Shown piece after piece: positions 1-5,667 of a DNA stretch of 7,619 nt. The stretch's first letter is position 1. Each line of letters starts with the position of its first letter. The notes below the pieces were generated by a model, which was not told the origin of the DNA, did not search any database, and saw only the letters and a program-made list of their open reading frames with translations. The DNA comes from Deltaproteobacteria bacterium. GTDB lineage: Bacteria; Desulfobacterota; Desulfobacteria; Desulfobacterales; B30-G6. The stretch is from the NCBI GenBank assembly GCA_019313725.1, contig JAFDAT010000156.1, positions 1 to 7,619 on the forward strand, given 5' to 3'. A program made the translations under genes and the position numbers.

Positions 1-382
1 GCCAGATGTATTGCGTTGTTTGAGTCATTTCACACCTTTTATCGGCTCATGTTTTGAGGCGATAATAGATTATAATTGACTCATTGGCAATGATTTTTTA
101 AAGTGAACGATACGGAGATACTAAAAACTGTTAATGGCTGACCGGAAAGACCAGTTTCGCCAACAGCGATATGGCGTAAAGTGGTAGATTGAATATTTTT
201 CCATCATTTATAAAATTCAGAAGGGTTGATCTTGCCAGGACCAGCGGAGAAAACTGCAAATCGGTTTCCAGTTCGGTGGATGCTGTACAAAGAACCTGAA
301 TGGACTCAACCGGGACCATCCGAGGCCCAGAAAGAGTACGGTCGGAATGCAATAATTATTAGAACACTTATGGAATACTAAT
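1..382. other. AT-rich stretch with no convincing gene upstream of the Mut7-C gene
   Basis: No intact gene is recognised here. On the plus strand a start-less reading frame runs from 214 to 382 after a TAA at 211-213. Its residues look protein-like (it contains PVRWMLYKEPEWTQPGPSEA), and its stop at 380-382 directly abuts the ATG of the next gene, so it may be the tail of a decayed, formerly coupled gene. I do not recognise the family. A perfect TATAAT lies at 71-76 but no good -35 box is found at 16-18 bp. A 7-bp inverted repeat, TGAGTCA (21-27) and TGACTCA (78-84), flanks that area. The 73-codon frame on the minus strand (131-352) shows no domain or ribosome binding site. Confidence 0.4.
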
Positions 383-1135
383 ATGAAGGTGAAGACAACA
401 TTCCGATTTTATGAGGAATTAAATGATTTTCTTCCAGTGCATAGAAAAAAGGTTGATTTTGATGTAAAGTTTGAAGGGAAAAGATCTATAAAGGATATAA
501 TAGAATCTTTGGGAGCTCCTCATACAGAAATTGATCTTATCCTGGTAAATGGAAAATCGGTAGATTTTCATTACATTCTCCAAGATAAAGATCGGGTAAG
601 TGTATATCCTGTTTTTGAATCCCTCAATATTATAGATGTCACACATTTAAGAATTTTTCCTCTTCGTAGGACTAAATTTATAACTGATGTTCACCTTGGA
701 AAAATAGCTAAATACATGCGGGTGCTCGGATTTGATGTATATTATAATTCCTTGTTATCTATTCGAGAAATTATTGAGATTTCTAAAAAGGAGAATAGAA
801 TAATACTAACAACGAGCAGAAAACTACTTAAATTCAAAGATGTAAGCCATGGAATTTTTATACGCCCTGCGGCAACGACGAAACAAATAAAACGAATTAT
901 AGACTACTTAGATATTAAGGAAATAATTGAGCCTTTTACACGGTGCCTTTGGTGTAATACCCTACTAAATATTGTGTTAAAAGAAGATATTTTAGAGAAA
1001 ATCCCCCCAAAGACAAGAGAATTCTGCAATGAATATGTTCAGTGCCAATCTTGCGATAAGATTTACTGGAAAGGTTCTCACTATATTCATATGGAAAAAG
1101 TTATTAGAACAATGCTCGACAATCCAGAATCTTAA
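383..1135 (+). CDS. Mut7-C RNase-like protein with N-terminal ubiquitin-like domain
   Basis: This is a 250-residue protein of the Mut7-C family, a PIN-like nuclease fold named after the C-terminal domain of the nematode exonuclease Mut-7. Residues 1-80 resemble the Mut7-C ubiquitin-like (beta-grasp) domain. Residues 98-240 are the Mut7-C domain, with the family signature FITDVHLGKIAKYMRVLGFD (99-118), including D102 and D118. A zinc-ribbon follows, C188-x2-C191 and C221-x2-C224, ending in the characteristic YWKGSHYIHM (228-237). The usual LTRD motif is LTTSRK here (142-147), so one acidic residue normally counted among the active-site residues is absent and catalysis may be impaired. The ribosome binding site is weak (TATGGAA). 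The gene is clearly more AT-rich than hcp or the aldo/keto reductase, which suggests separate ancestry. Members are usually assigned RNase or tRNA-related roles by inference only. Family assignment is firm; activity is unknown. Confidence 0.85.
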   Translation: MKVKTTFRFYEELNDFLPVHRKKVDFDVKFEGKRSIKDIIESLGAPHTEIDLILVNGKSVDFHYILQDKDRVSVYPVFESLNIIDVTHLRIFPLRRTKFITDVHLGKIAKYMRVLGFDVYYNSLLSIREIIEISKKENRIILTTSRKLLKFKDVSHGIFIRPAATTKQIKRIIDYLDIKEIIEPFTRCLWCNTLLNIVLKEDILEKIPPKTREFCNEYVQCQSCDKIYWKGSHYIHMEKVIRTMLDNPES

Positions 1136-1157
1136 TATACTAATTGCTAAAAAATGA

Positions 1158-1331
1158 TTCAAATATAGAACCACCTCTGAACTTGAGATCATTGAAAAGG
1201 TTCTGGCCGGATATATTGCTGAGAAACTCAGAGAAGAAAATTTCTATGGCAATTCTGACGAATATGCTCGGAATTATTTGACGAGTTTTTTGTCGCGCGG
1301 ATCATATGTTATGCGGCACCGTTGGCAGTAG
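1158..1331 (+). pseudogene. Start-less reading-frame remnant downstream of the Mut7-C gene
   Basis: An open frame follows a TGA at 1155-1157 and reads with protein-like composition, including SELEIIEKVLAGYIAEKLRE and then ENFYGNSDEYARNYL. It has no start codon or ribosome binding site. From about 1281 it runs into sequence that is antisense to the zinc-ribbon gene, so only the first roughly 40 codons can be genuine. This looks like a gene fragment truncated where the repeated zinc-ribbon sequence begins. I do not recognise the family. It could also be chance coding potential in AT-rich DNA. Confidence 0.25.
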
Positions 1332-1432
1332 AGTTCCGGCGTGTCAAGCCTGCATCGCATTGAGGTTAATTTTGCCCCACATTTTGGGCATCGATACTCA
1401 AGTACATCTGGTTTTACCACTTTTTCGCCCAT
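1274..1432 (-). CDS. Small double-CXXC zinc-ribbon protein (52 aa)
   Basis: This is a 52-residue protein with two CXXC knuckles, C15-P-K-C18 and C36-Q-R-C39, separated by 17 residues, and a basic C-terminal tail ending KKLVK. The spacing fits a treble-clef or zinc-ribbon fold that binds one zinc ion. I chose the ATG at 1432 because GGAAG lies a few bases upstream; an in-frame ATG at 1459 would add nine residues but has no clear ribosome binding site. It lies on the same strand as the methionine-synthase-like gene and 126 bases beyond it, so they may be cotranscribed. The last 24 or so codons recur at 6121-6200 beside a broken RND gene, so the sequence has been duplicated. Small proteins of this type often act as adaptor or nucleic-acid-binding proteins, but no specific function can be assigned. 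Confidence 0.55.
   Translation of the reverse strand: MGEKVVKPDVLEYRCPKCGAKLTSMRCRLDTPELYCQRCRITYDPRDKKLVK
1281..1353. repeat. Direct repeat, copy 1 (3' end of zinc-ribbon gene)
   Basis: These 73 bp match 6131-6200 in the same orientation. By eye there are five mismatches in 70 aligned bases plus one 3-base gap. The match covers the C-terminal half of the zinc-ribbon gene read on the minus strand, including the second CXXC knuckle and the residues LDTPELYCQRCRITYD. The two copies bracket about 4.8 kb containing the MetE-like gene, hcp, the DUF1858 gene, the broken regulator and vapBC. Confidence 0.85.
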
Positions 1433-1548
1433 TTTATCTTCCAGTGGTCGGCGCCACAACCCGCGATATCATTCTTCAACACGTACATGATATCAAATCC
1501 GAAACAGCCACAAGCGACATCGATGATGATGTGGGGCTTTGCAAAGAA
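1414..1548 (-). pseudogene. Short reading-frame remnant between the MetE-like and zinc-ribbon genes
   Basis: Just after the MetE-like stop, a 44-codon open stretch reads with protein-like character (AKPHIIIDVACGCFGFDIMY, then VLKNDIAGCGADHWK). It is bounded upstream by an in-frame TAA and has no start codon near its beginning. Its end overlaps the start of the zinc-ribbon gene in another frame. The composition, with several Cys and Gly and a buried-strand-like IIIDVA, suggests the tail of a degraded gene, but I cannot name the family. It may be chance. Confidence 0.25.
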
Positions 1549-1558
1549 TTACGGTTAT

Positions 1559-2584
1559 CTAGTCAAGATTATACTTCGTACGGAGTATACTGGAAAGTTT
1601 TTGTACAATTGAAAAAGCTTTGTCCACGGTTTTTTCCTTATCGGGATTAACAAGACAGCAGGTCGCCGGTGAAAGCATACTTCTGCTTAACAGGTAGTTG
1701 ATATCAATGCCCTTTTTTGCCAGAATCTGCCACACGTTCTCCAATTGAGCTGTTAAGGAGCTCATATCCTCTTTTTCAAAAGCTTCAAAACCTGTAGGGA
1801 CGATTCCCCAGACAATAATACCGTCGTTATCGAGAAACCGTTTGATTGAGGGGGCATAGGATGAAAAAATTTCCGCGTTTGTGTAGATATCAATAGAAAG
1901 GATATCAAGATCCAATCCCAGTAAAAAATCCCAGTCCGGGTTGCCGCAAAGATGTATGCCGCGCGGTCGATCAATCATTGAAAAGAAAAGATCAAGGTCG
2001 CCTTTTGCTTTAAATTCAGTATACCCTGACATAGCGGAAAAAAGATACTGCAGCCCGGGTTCGTCAACAAACATAAATGCATTGTCATTACGTGCTTTTA
2101 GTCTGTCCAGTTGCACATTAATTCTTTTGGCCATGAATTCGAACATGAAAGGACGTACAGTGTCATCGAAAAGAATCGGACGATCATCCTGGTCTAAAAC
2201 ATTAAAGCCAAAACTGACCGGCCCCTCAAGCTGTCCCCTGATGGCCGGCCTATCGGACAAATCCATTTCGAGAAAACGGTGATAAACCACTGAATATTCC
2301 CTGCTGATATCAAAATACGACGGCTCATCAAAATATCCCAGAGTTTCTTCCAGTTCCAAAATAAATTTTTCCATGGAAAATCTTAAAGTCCGTTTGTCCA
2401 GATCCAGCAGGATACCCGGAAAATGCTCAGCCGCCTGGACATACATATCTTCATAATAGTTGTAATTCGGCAACTGGGGCCAGAAGGGAACATCCACAGA
2501 TAACGCCATTTCAAGCGCGCGTTCCGCATCCGTATGCGGCATAACGGCCATGGCTGTTGTTAAAAGATTTCCTGGAATCGACAT
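1559..2584 (-). CDS. MetE/UROD-superfamily protein (cobalamin-independent methionine synthase-like)
   Basis: This is a 341-residue TIM-barrel protein of the uroporphyrinogen decarboxylase/MetE superfamily, corresponding to the short 'core' catalytic domain without the long N-terminal half of MetE. The zinc site is recognisable: H211-x-C213 in GIHLCGNPDW, an acidic residue at the SIDIY strand (D232) where MetE has Glu, and a late cysteine in SPATCCLVNPDKEKT (C309 or C310). A conserved FVDEPG motif lies at 172-177. Such proteins transfer methyl groups to thiols, in some cases from methylated corrinoid rather than from methyltetrahydrofolate. The true donor and acceptor cannot be read here. The start is supported by AAGGA about 9 bases upstream. 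It follows hcp on the same strand after 151 bp that contain a large inverted repeat, so cotranscription with hcp is doubtful. The superfamily is firm; the substrate is not. Confidence 0.8.
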   Translation of the reverse strand: MSIPGNLLTTAMAVMPHTDAERALEMALSVDVPFWPQLPNYNYYEDMYVQAAEHFPGILLDLDKRTLRFSMEKFILELEETLGYFDEPSYFDISREYSVVYHRFLEMDLSDRPAIRGQLEGPVSFGFNVLDQDDRPILFDDTVRPFMFEFMAKRINVQLDRLKARNDNAFMFVDEPGLQYLFSAMSGYTEFKAKGDLDLFFSMIDRPRGIHLCGNPDWDFLLGLDLDILSIDIYTNAEIFSSYAPSIKRFLDNDGIIVWGIVPTGFEAFEKEDMSSLTAQLENVWQILAKKGIDINYLLSRSMLSPATCCLVNPDKEKTVDKAFSIVQKLSSILRTKYNLD

Positions 2585-2637
2585 TTTTTCTTATCCTTCG
2601 TATCTTGCTGCACATCTTTCATTTAAAACCGAATGGG

Positions 2638-2718
2638 TCAACCGCAGATTCCTCAGCGTTCTCAAAGCAAAACCATTCATCCACTTTTTAAGCGAACATC
2701 TGCATCCTCTGCGGTTGA
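2638..2718. repeat. Long-range 11-bp perfect inverted repeat between hcp and the MetE-like gene
   Basis: TCAACCGCAGA at 2638-2648 is the exact reverse complement of TCTGCGGTTGA at 2708-2718, with 59 bases between. The interior contains weaker partial complementarity (GTTC/GAAC). There is no poly-U tract, so it is not a classical intrinsic terminator. It sits just after the hcp stop and about 50 bp before the MetE-like start, where it could stabilise the hcp transcript end or separate the two genes. Its wording resembles short CTCTGCGGTT-type intergenic repeats I recall from other bacterial genomes; that resemblance is from memory and unverified. Confidence 0.6.
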
Positions 2719-2735
2719 GACCATCATTCGTTGTA

Positions 2736-4397
2736 TTATTTCCCGGCCATCATGGCCGCGATATCTTCTTCAACAGTTCCAATGGGTTTAATATCAAACT
2801 TTTCTACCAACACCTTGACCACGTTGGGAGAGAGGAATGCCGGCAGCGTCGGCCCCAGTCGAATGCCTTTGACACCGAGAAACAGCAGGGCCAAGAGCAC
2901 GGCAACTGCCTTTTGTTCGTACCAGGCGATATCGTACGAGATCGGCAGATCGTTAATATCCTCCAATCCAAACACTTCTTTCAGTTTCAGGGCAATCACG
3001 GCCAGGGAATACGAATCATTGCACTGACCGGCATCGAGTACGCGAGGAATACCGCCGATGTCACCCAGGGCAAGCTTGTTGTACCTGTATTTGGCGCAGC
3101 CGGCGGTGAGGATCACCGTGTCCTTGGGTAAATTTTCAGCCACTTCCGTGTAATAATTGCGACCTTTCTGGCGGCCGTCACATCCGGCCATGACCACAAA
3201 ACGTTTGATGGCGCCGGATTTTACCGCATCCACCACCTTGTCGGCCAGGGCCAGTACCTGGTTGTGTGCGAATCCGCCGACGATGGTGCCGGTTTCTATT
3301 TCGGTGGGCGCATCGCAGGTTTTGGCCTTTTCGATAAGGGCTGAAAAATCTTTGGCGGCGCCTTCAGGACGTTCGGCGATGTGCGCAGCACCCTCATAAC
3401 CCACCACACCGGTGGTAAAGAGCCGGTCCAGGTAAGTGTTGTTCTTTTTCAGAGGCACCAGACAATTGGTGGTCAACAGGATGGGACCGTTAAACGATTC
3501 GAATTCCTTGTTCTGATGCCACCATGAGCCGCCATAGTTGCCCACGAAATGACCGTACTTTTTAAAGGCCGGATAGTAGTTGGCCGGCAGCATTTCACCG
3601 TGAGTGTATACATCCACACCCGTATCTTCGGTCTGCCTGAGCAGTTCTTCCATGTCCTTTAAATCGTGGCCGGTGATCAGAATCCCCGGTTTTTTGCCCA
3701 CGCCGATGTTCACTTCGCTGATTTCCGGATTGCCGTAGGCCGTAGTATTGGCTTCATCCAGCAGAGCCATGGTGTTGACCGCTGTTTCACCGGCTTTCAT
3801 GACCAGCGCAATCATCTCATCAACCGTCAGGTCTTTTGTGGTGGATGCCAGGGCTTCCATGATAAAATCGTTGATTTCATCTTTTTGAAATCCCAGGATG
3901 GCGGCATGATCGGCATAAGCGGCGACCCCTTTCAACCCGATGATCAACAACTCGCGCAGGGAACGCACATCTTCGTTGTCGGTGGATAGAACTCCCACAG
4001 ATTTTGCCTTTTCGGCAAAAGCAGATGGATCGGCTGTCCAAGTAGCGGCTTGGGGTAGCACTTCGTCGAAATCACTACCGTTTTTTTCTTTGTACGCAGC
4101 CAGAAACTTGGATCGAACCTGGTCCTTTCGCTGGAGGCCTTCGGTGACCATCCCGGCAAAACGTGAATTGTCCCAGTTGGCGTTCGTAATGGTAGCAAAC
4201 AGGCCCTGGGCGACAAAATCATCGTTGGTGCGGTCGGCGGCACCCAGTTCCTTGAGCTTTTCGCCGTAGACTGAAATTCCTCTAAGTACGAAAATCAAGA
4301 GGTCCTGAAGGTTGGCGGTTTCTTCCGGCTTGCCGCAAACTCCTTTTACGGTGCAGCCGGTGTTCTTGGCGGTTTCCTGACATTGAAAACAAAACAT
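2736..4397 (-). CDS. hcp: Hybrid cluster protein (hydroxylamine/NO reductase), anaerobe class
   Basis: This is a full-length 553-residue Hcp (prismane protein), a cytoplasmic iron-sulfur enzyme that reduces hydroxylamine in vitro and is linked in vivo to nitric oxide detoxification. The N-terminal cluster motif is C3-x2-C6-x8-C15-x5-C21, the form typical of strict anaerobes. All expected hybrid-cluster ligands are present: H244 (GHDL), E268 (HGEML), C312 (TTNCL), C406 (AGCDGR, the persulfide cysteine), C434 (TAGC), C459 (GQCNDS), E494 and K496 (WYEQKAV). These numbers coincide with the Desulfovibrio vulgaris protein. The start is certain: AAGGAGG lies 6 bases upstream of the ATG. It lies 115 bp downstream of the DUF1858 gene on the same strand, most likely in one operon. 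A dyad in the gap (4453-4465) and a palindrome upstream of the DUF1858 gene suggest Crp/Fnr-type control. Confidence 0.97.
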   Translation of the reverse strand: MFCFQCQETAKNTGCTVKGVCGKPEETANLQDLLIFVLRGISVYGEKLKELGAADRTNDDFVAQGLFATITNANWDNSRFAGMVTEGLQRKDQVRSKFLAAYKEKNGSDFDEVLPQAATWTADPSAFAEKAKSVGVLSTDNEDVRSLRELLIIGLKGVAAYADHAAILGFQKDEINDFIMEALASTTKDLTVDEMIALVMKAGETAVNTMALLDEANTTAYGNPEISEVNIGVGKKPGILITGHDLKDMEELLRQTEDTGVDVYTHGEMLPANYYPAFKKYGHFVGNYGGSWWHQNKEFESFNGPILLTTNCLVPLKKNNTYLDRLFTTGVVGYEGAAHIAERPEGAAKDFSALIEKAKTCDAPTEIETGTIVGGFAHNQVLALADKVVDAVKSGAIKRFVVMAGCDGRQKGRNYYTEVAENLPKDTVILTAGCAKYRYNKLALGDIGGIPRVLDAGQCNDSYSLAVIALKLKEVFGLEDINDLPISYDIAWYEQKAVAVLLALLFLGVKGIRLGPTLPAFLSPNVVKVLVEKFDIKPIGTVEEDIAAMMAGK

Positions 4398-4452
4398 GAT
4401 ATTCCTCCTTCTTGGATTATGGATAAGTTTTAAGTTTATTGAAAGATCGGCC

Positions 4453-4465
4453 TTGCCAATGGCAA
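4453..4465. promoter_or_regulatory. TTGCCA-N-TGGCAA dyad upstream of hcp
   Basis: This is a perfect 6+1+6 palindrome in the DUF1858-hcp gap, about 60 bp before the hcp start. Its arms (TTGC/GCAA) resemble those of the palindrome upstream of the operon, but the 13-bp length is one base off the usual 14-bp Crp/Fnr geometry. It may be a second, weaker operator for an internal hcp promoter or a short RNA hairpin. A possible minus-strand -10 (CATAAT) lies at 4416-4421. Confidence 0.35.
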
Positions 4466-4512
4466 AGCGTTTTCCGAATTCCGGGGAATGTTAAGCCTGA
4501 TGTTCTTCTATA

Positions 4513-4737
4513 TTAGCCGTCCTCTGGCACATCACTGTTTCTGAGCGTCTCGTAAATTCGTTCAAGCAATTGATCAAGGCTGAGATGGTACTCTTGGGAG
4601 ACCTCTGCCAGGGTGTGAAAAGCCTCTGTGGGACACCCCACACACATCAGGTTCATATCCATGAACGTTTGCAAAAGTTGGGGGTAACGTTCCAGAAGTT
4701 CTTTGACGGTAATATCGGTTGATATATTTGCATTCAC
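4513..4737 (-). CDS. DUF1858 CXXC protein, partner gene of hcp
   Basis: This is a small DUF1858-domain protein of 74 residues when started at the GTG at 4737, which has AAGGA about 8 bases upstream. An upstream ATG at 4770 (85 residues) lacks a ribosome binding site and would add a non-homologous MFRMIVERKII leader. The domain shows the family pattern: ITVKELLERYPQLLQTFMDM (9-28), then MCVGCP with C32-x2-C35, then a helical TLAEVSQEYHLSLDQLLERI. The family occurs alone, or fused to hybrid-cluster-associated and ScdA/Ric-type iron-sulfur repair proteins, and the paired cysteines suggest a redox or metal-binding role. The position directly upstream of hcp on the same strand points to a shared role in nitrosative stress or in maintaining the Hcp clusters, which is inference. 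An acidic tail (VPEDG) ends the protein. Confidence 0.85.
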   Translation of the reverse strand: MNANISTDITVKELLERYPQLLQTFMDMNLMCVGCPTEAFHTLAEVSQEYHLSLDQLLERIYETLRNSDVPEDG

Positions 4738-4796
4738 AATTATTTTCCTTTCCACGATCATTCGGAACAAGAATAATCATTAATTTCCCCCGCGTC

Positions 4797-4812
4797 TTTG
4801 CGCTGGCGCAAA
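4797..4812 (-). promoter_or_regulatory. Perfect Crp/Fnr-type operator upstream of the DUF1858-hcp operon
   Basis: TTTGCGC-TG-GCGCAAA is a perfect 16-bp palindrome whose core TTGCG-N4-CGCAA has the 14-bp geometry of Crp/Fnr-family sites. Reading the minus strand, a TATTCT -10-like hexamer lies at 4775-4770, which would place transcription start near 4763. The palindrome centre (4804.5) is then at about -41.5, the position of class II activators. The DUF1858 GTG would follow a leader of about 25 nt. The likely ligand is an HcpR-type regulator, whose truncated C-terminal half lies nearby at 5008-5361. An intact paralogue elsewhere could bind instead. Confidence 0.6.
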
Positions 4813-4850
4813 TAAGGATATTTTTTATGCGAATTTACCCCAGTGTTGCA

Positions 4851-4947
4851 AAAGCCGGAGGGCTTCAGAGCCAAGGCGTCTGAGGGTGAAGTCGTAGTTT
4901 TTTACTTCGAATCCTCAGCAACACAGGATCTGAAGTTCTCCGGCTTT
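4851..4947. repeat. 97-nt imperfect palindrome / structured hairpin element
   Basis: Positions 4851-4869 pair with 4929-4947 over 19 consecutive pairs, two of them G-U, from the ends AAAGCCGGAG and CTCCGGCTTT. After a symmetric 10x10 internal loop, 4880-4887 pairs with 4911-4918 (CTGAGG/CCTCAG plus G-U and T-A). After a 2-base bulge, GAAGT (4888-4892) pairs with ACTTC (4904-4908) around an 11-base loop containing a T run. The whole is almost symmetric about its centre. It lies 60 bp downstream of the truncated regulator and upstream of the DUF1858-hcp promoter. On the minus strand it is followed by only CTTTTGC, so it is at best a weak terminator. It could be a miniature transposable or palindromic repeat, or a structured RNA. 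No target-site duplication or mobile-element gene is visible. Confidence 0.75.
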
Positions 4948-5007
4948 CCTGTATGGGGTTTAGGGAGTGGTGGAAGACAAGCGGCGTGTTGAACAGAATA
5001 TTGTCGG

Positions 5008-5361
5008 TCAGATAGTTTCGGAAAATTGGACCAGAGAATGAGGATCGGTGATGACGACCCGCTCACGACTGGATTTTATCCAGCCCCTTTTTTCCCAAGA
5101 ACTGAGCGTACGGCTCACCGTGTACAGTGTCGTCCCGGTATAGTCGGCGATATTTTGACGGCCAAGCGGAATGTCGATGTATATGCCTTCGGAAGTCTTT
5201 ACGCCCGCGCTCCGCAAAAGACGCAGCAAGGTTAGAGCGATGCGTTGTTCAACTCGCTCTGTGCAGAGTTCCAAATCCTGCTCGGTTAAACACAATTGAA
5301 GGTTGCTATAGAAGCAACCAGGAAGGCGAAAACAGCCAAAATACCTATGCGTAGCAACCAT
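5008..5361 (-). pseudogene. Truncated Crp/Fnr-family regulator (HcpR-like), C-terminal half only
   Basis: The last ~93 codons (5289-5008) are a clear Crp/Fnr C-terminus: the dimer-helix end (ERVEQRIALTLLRLLR), then the winged HTH with IPLGRQNIADYTGTTLYTVS and its recognition helix into RTLSSWEKRGWI. It ends with the usual wing (SSRERVVITDPHSL). Upstream, 5290-5361 reads through a stretch (FRLPGCF) that faintly recalls the end of the sensor barrel but is too short. Beyond it the frame enters the vapB promoter and antisense vapB. The roughly 120-residue cyclic-nucleotide-like sensor domain and most of the dimerisation helix are missing, so this is probably non-functional. The name HcpR (a regulator of hcp in sulfate reducers) rests on its position beside hcp. 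It may be any Crp/Fnr family member. A short DNA-binding product from an internal start cannot be excluded. Confidence 0.75.
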
Positions 5362-5376
5362 ATCCACATTCACAAC

Positions 5377-5405
5377 TTGACAGTCCGCAACGCATGGTAT
5401 ACCAT
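5377..5405 (+). promoter_or_regulatory. vapBC promoter with overlapping palindromic operator
   Basis: A perfect TTGACA -35 box (5377-5382) is followed after 17 bp by TACCAT (5400-5405), a fair -10. The -10 is the right arm of a perfect 12-bp palindrome, ATGGTATACCAT (5394-5405). A related half-site, GCATACC, lies at 5420-5426 before the ribosome binding site AAGGGAGA (5431-5438). This is the arrangement expected for autorepression by the AbrB-type antitoxin or the VapBC complex. The binding role is inferred from position and symmetry. Confidence 0.65.
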
Positions 5406-5445
5406 AATTCAATAAATAGCATACCAGGTCAAGGGAGATATAATC

Positions 5446-5667
5446 ATGAGTAAAGTTACAGCAAAATACCAAATCACAATTCCGCCTGAAGTTCGAAATG
5501 AGCTTGGAATTGTTCCGGGAAATGAGGTAGAAATAGCTAAACAGGGTAGCCAATTTATTCTGGTAGTGGATCCGATTAATGCCTTAATAAAAAAGTGGCG
5601 CGGTAAATTCAAAGGCCCCCAGAAAACCGATGAGTACATGGATGACATAAGAGGTGAAATCATTTGA
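5446..5667 (+). CDS. vapB: VapB-type antitoxin, AbrB/SpoVT (MazE-like) family
   Basis: This is a 73-residue antitoxin. Residues 1-43 form a SpoVT-AbrB swapped-hairpin DNA-binding domain with the typical VTAKYQITIPPEVRNELGI start and the GNEVEI turn. The C-terminal 30 residues (KKWRGKFKGP, DEYMDDIRGE) are charged and probably wrap around and block the toxin active site. A good ribosome binding site (AAGGGAGA) precedes the ATG. Its stop overlaps the toxin start by four bases (TTGA), so the two are translationally coupled. It probably represses its own promoter through the palindrome at 5394-5405. The pair replaces the 5' half of the adjacent Crp/Fnr regulator gene, which suggests recent acquisition. 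Confidence 0.9.
   Translation: MSKVTAKYQITIPPEVRNELGIVPGNEVEIAKQGSQFILVVDPINALIKKWRGKFKGPQKTDEYMDDIRGEII

Noticed and set aside
131..352. 73-codon minus-strand open frame
   Set aside because: It has no ribosome binding site and no recognisable domain, and the plus-strand frame over the same bases looks at least as protein-like.
1306..1650. 114-codon plus-strand open frame (and the matching start at 6153)
   Set aside because: The two frames begin alike only because they read the duplicated zinc-ribbon gene backwards. No ribosome binding site or domain was seen.
2550..3131. 193-codon plus-strand open frame opposite hcp
   Set aside because: It is antisense to conserved hcp codons, including cluster ligands, and shows no domain. 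It is a shadow of the GC-rich codon pattern.
4851..4947. Integron attC site
   Set aside because: The ends lack the RYYYAAC and GTTRRRY core sites, and there is no integrase or cassette array.
4851..4947. Classical rho-independent terminator for the truncated regulator
   Set aside because: The minus strand after the stem has only four T residues before GCAAC, and the stem is far longer and more complex than a usual terminator.
5439..5444. Perfect TATAAT as a -10 box for vapB
   Set aside because: It lies two bases before the ATG and would give no leader or ribosome binding site. The TTGACA-N17-TACCAT pair upstream is better.
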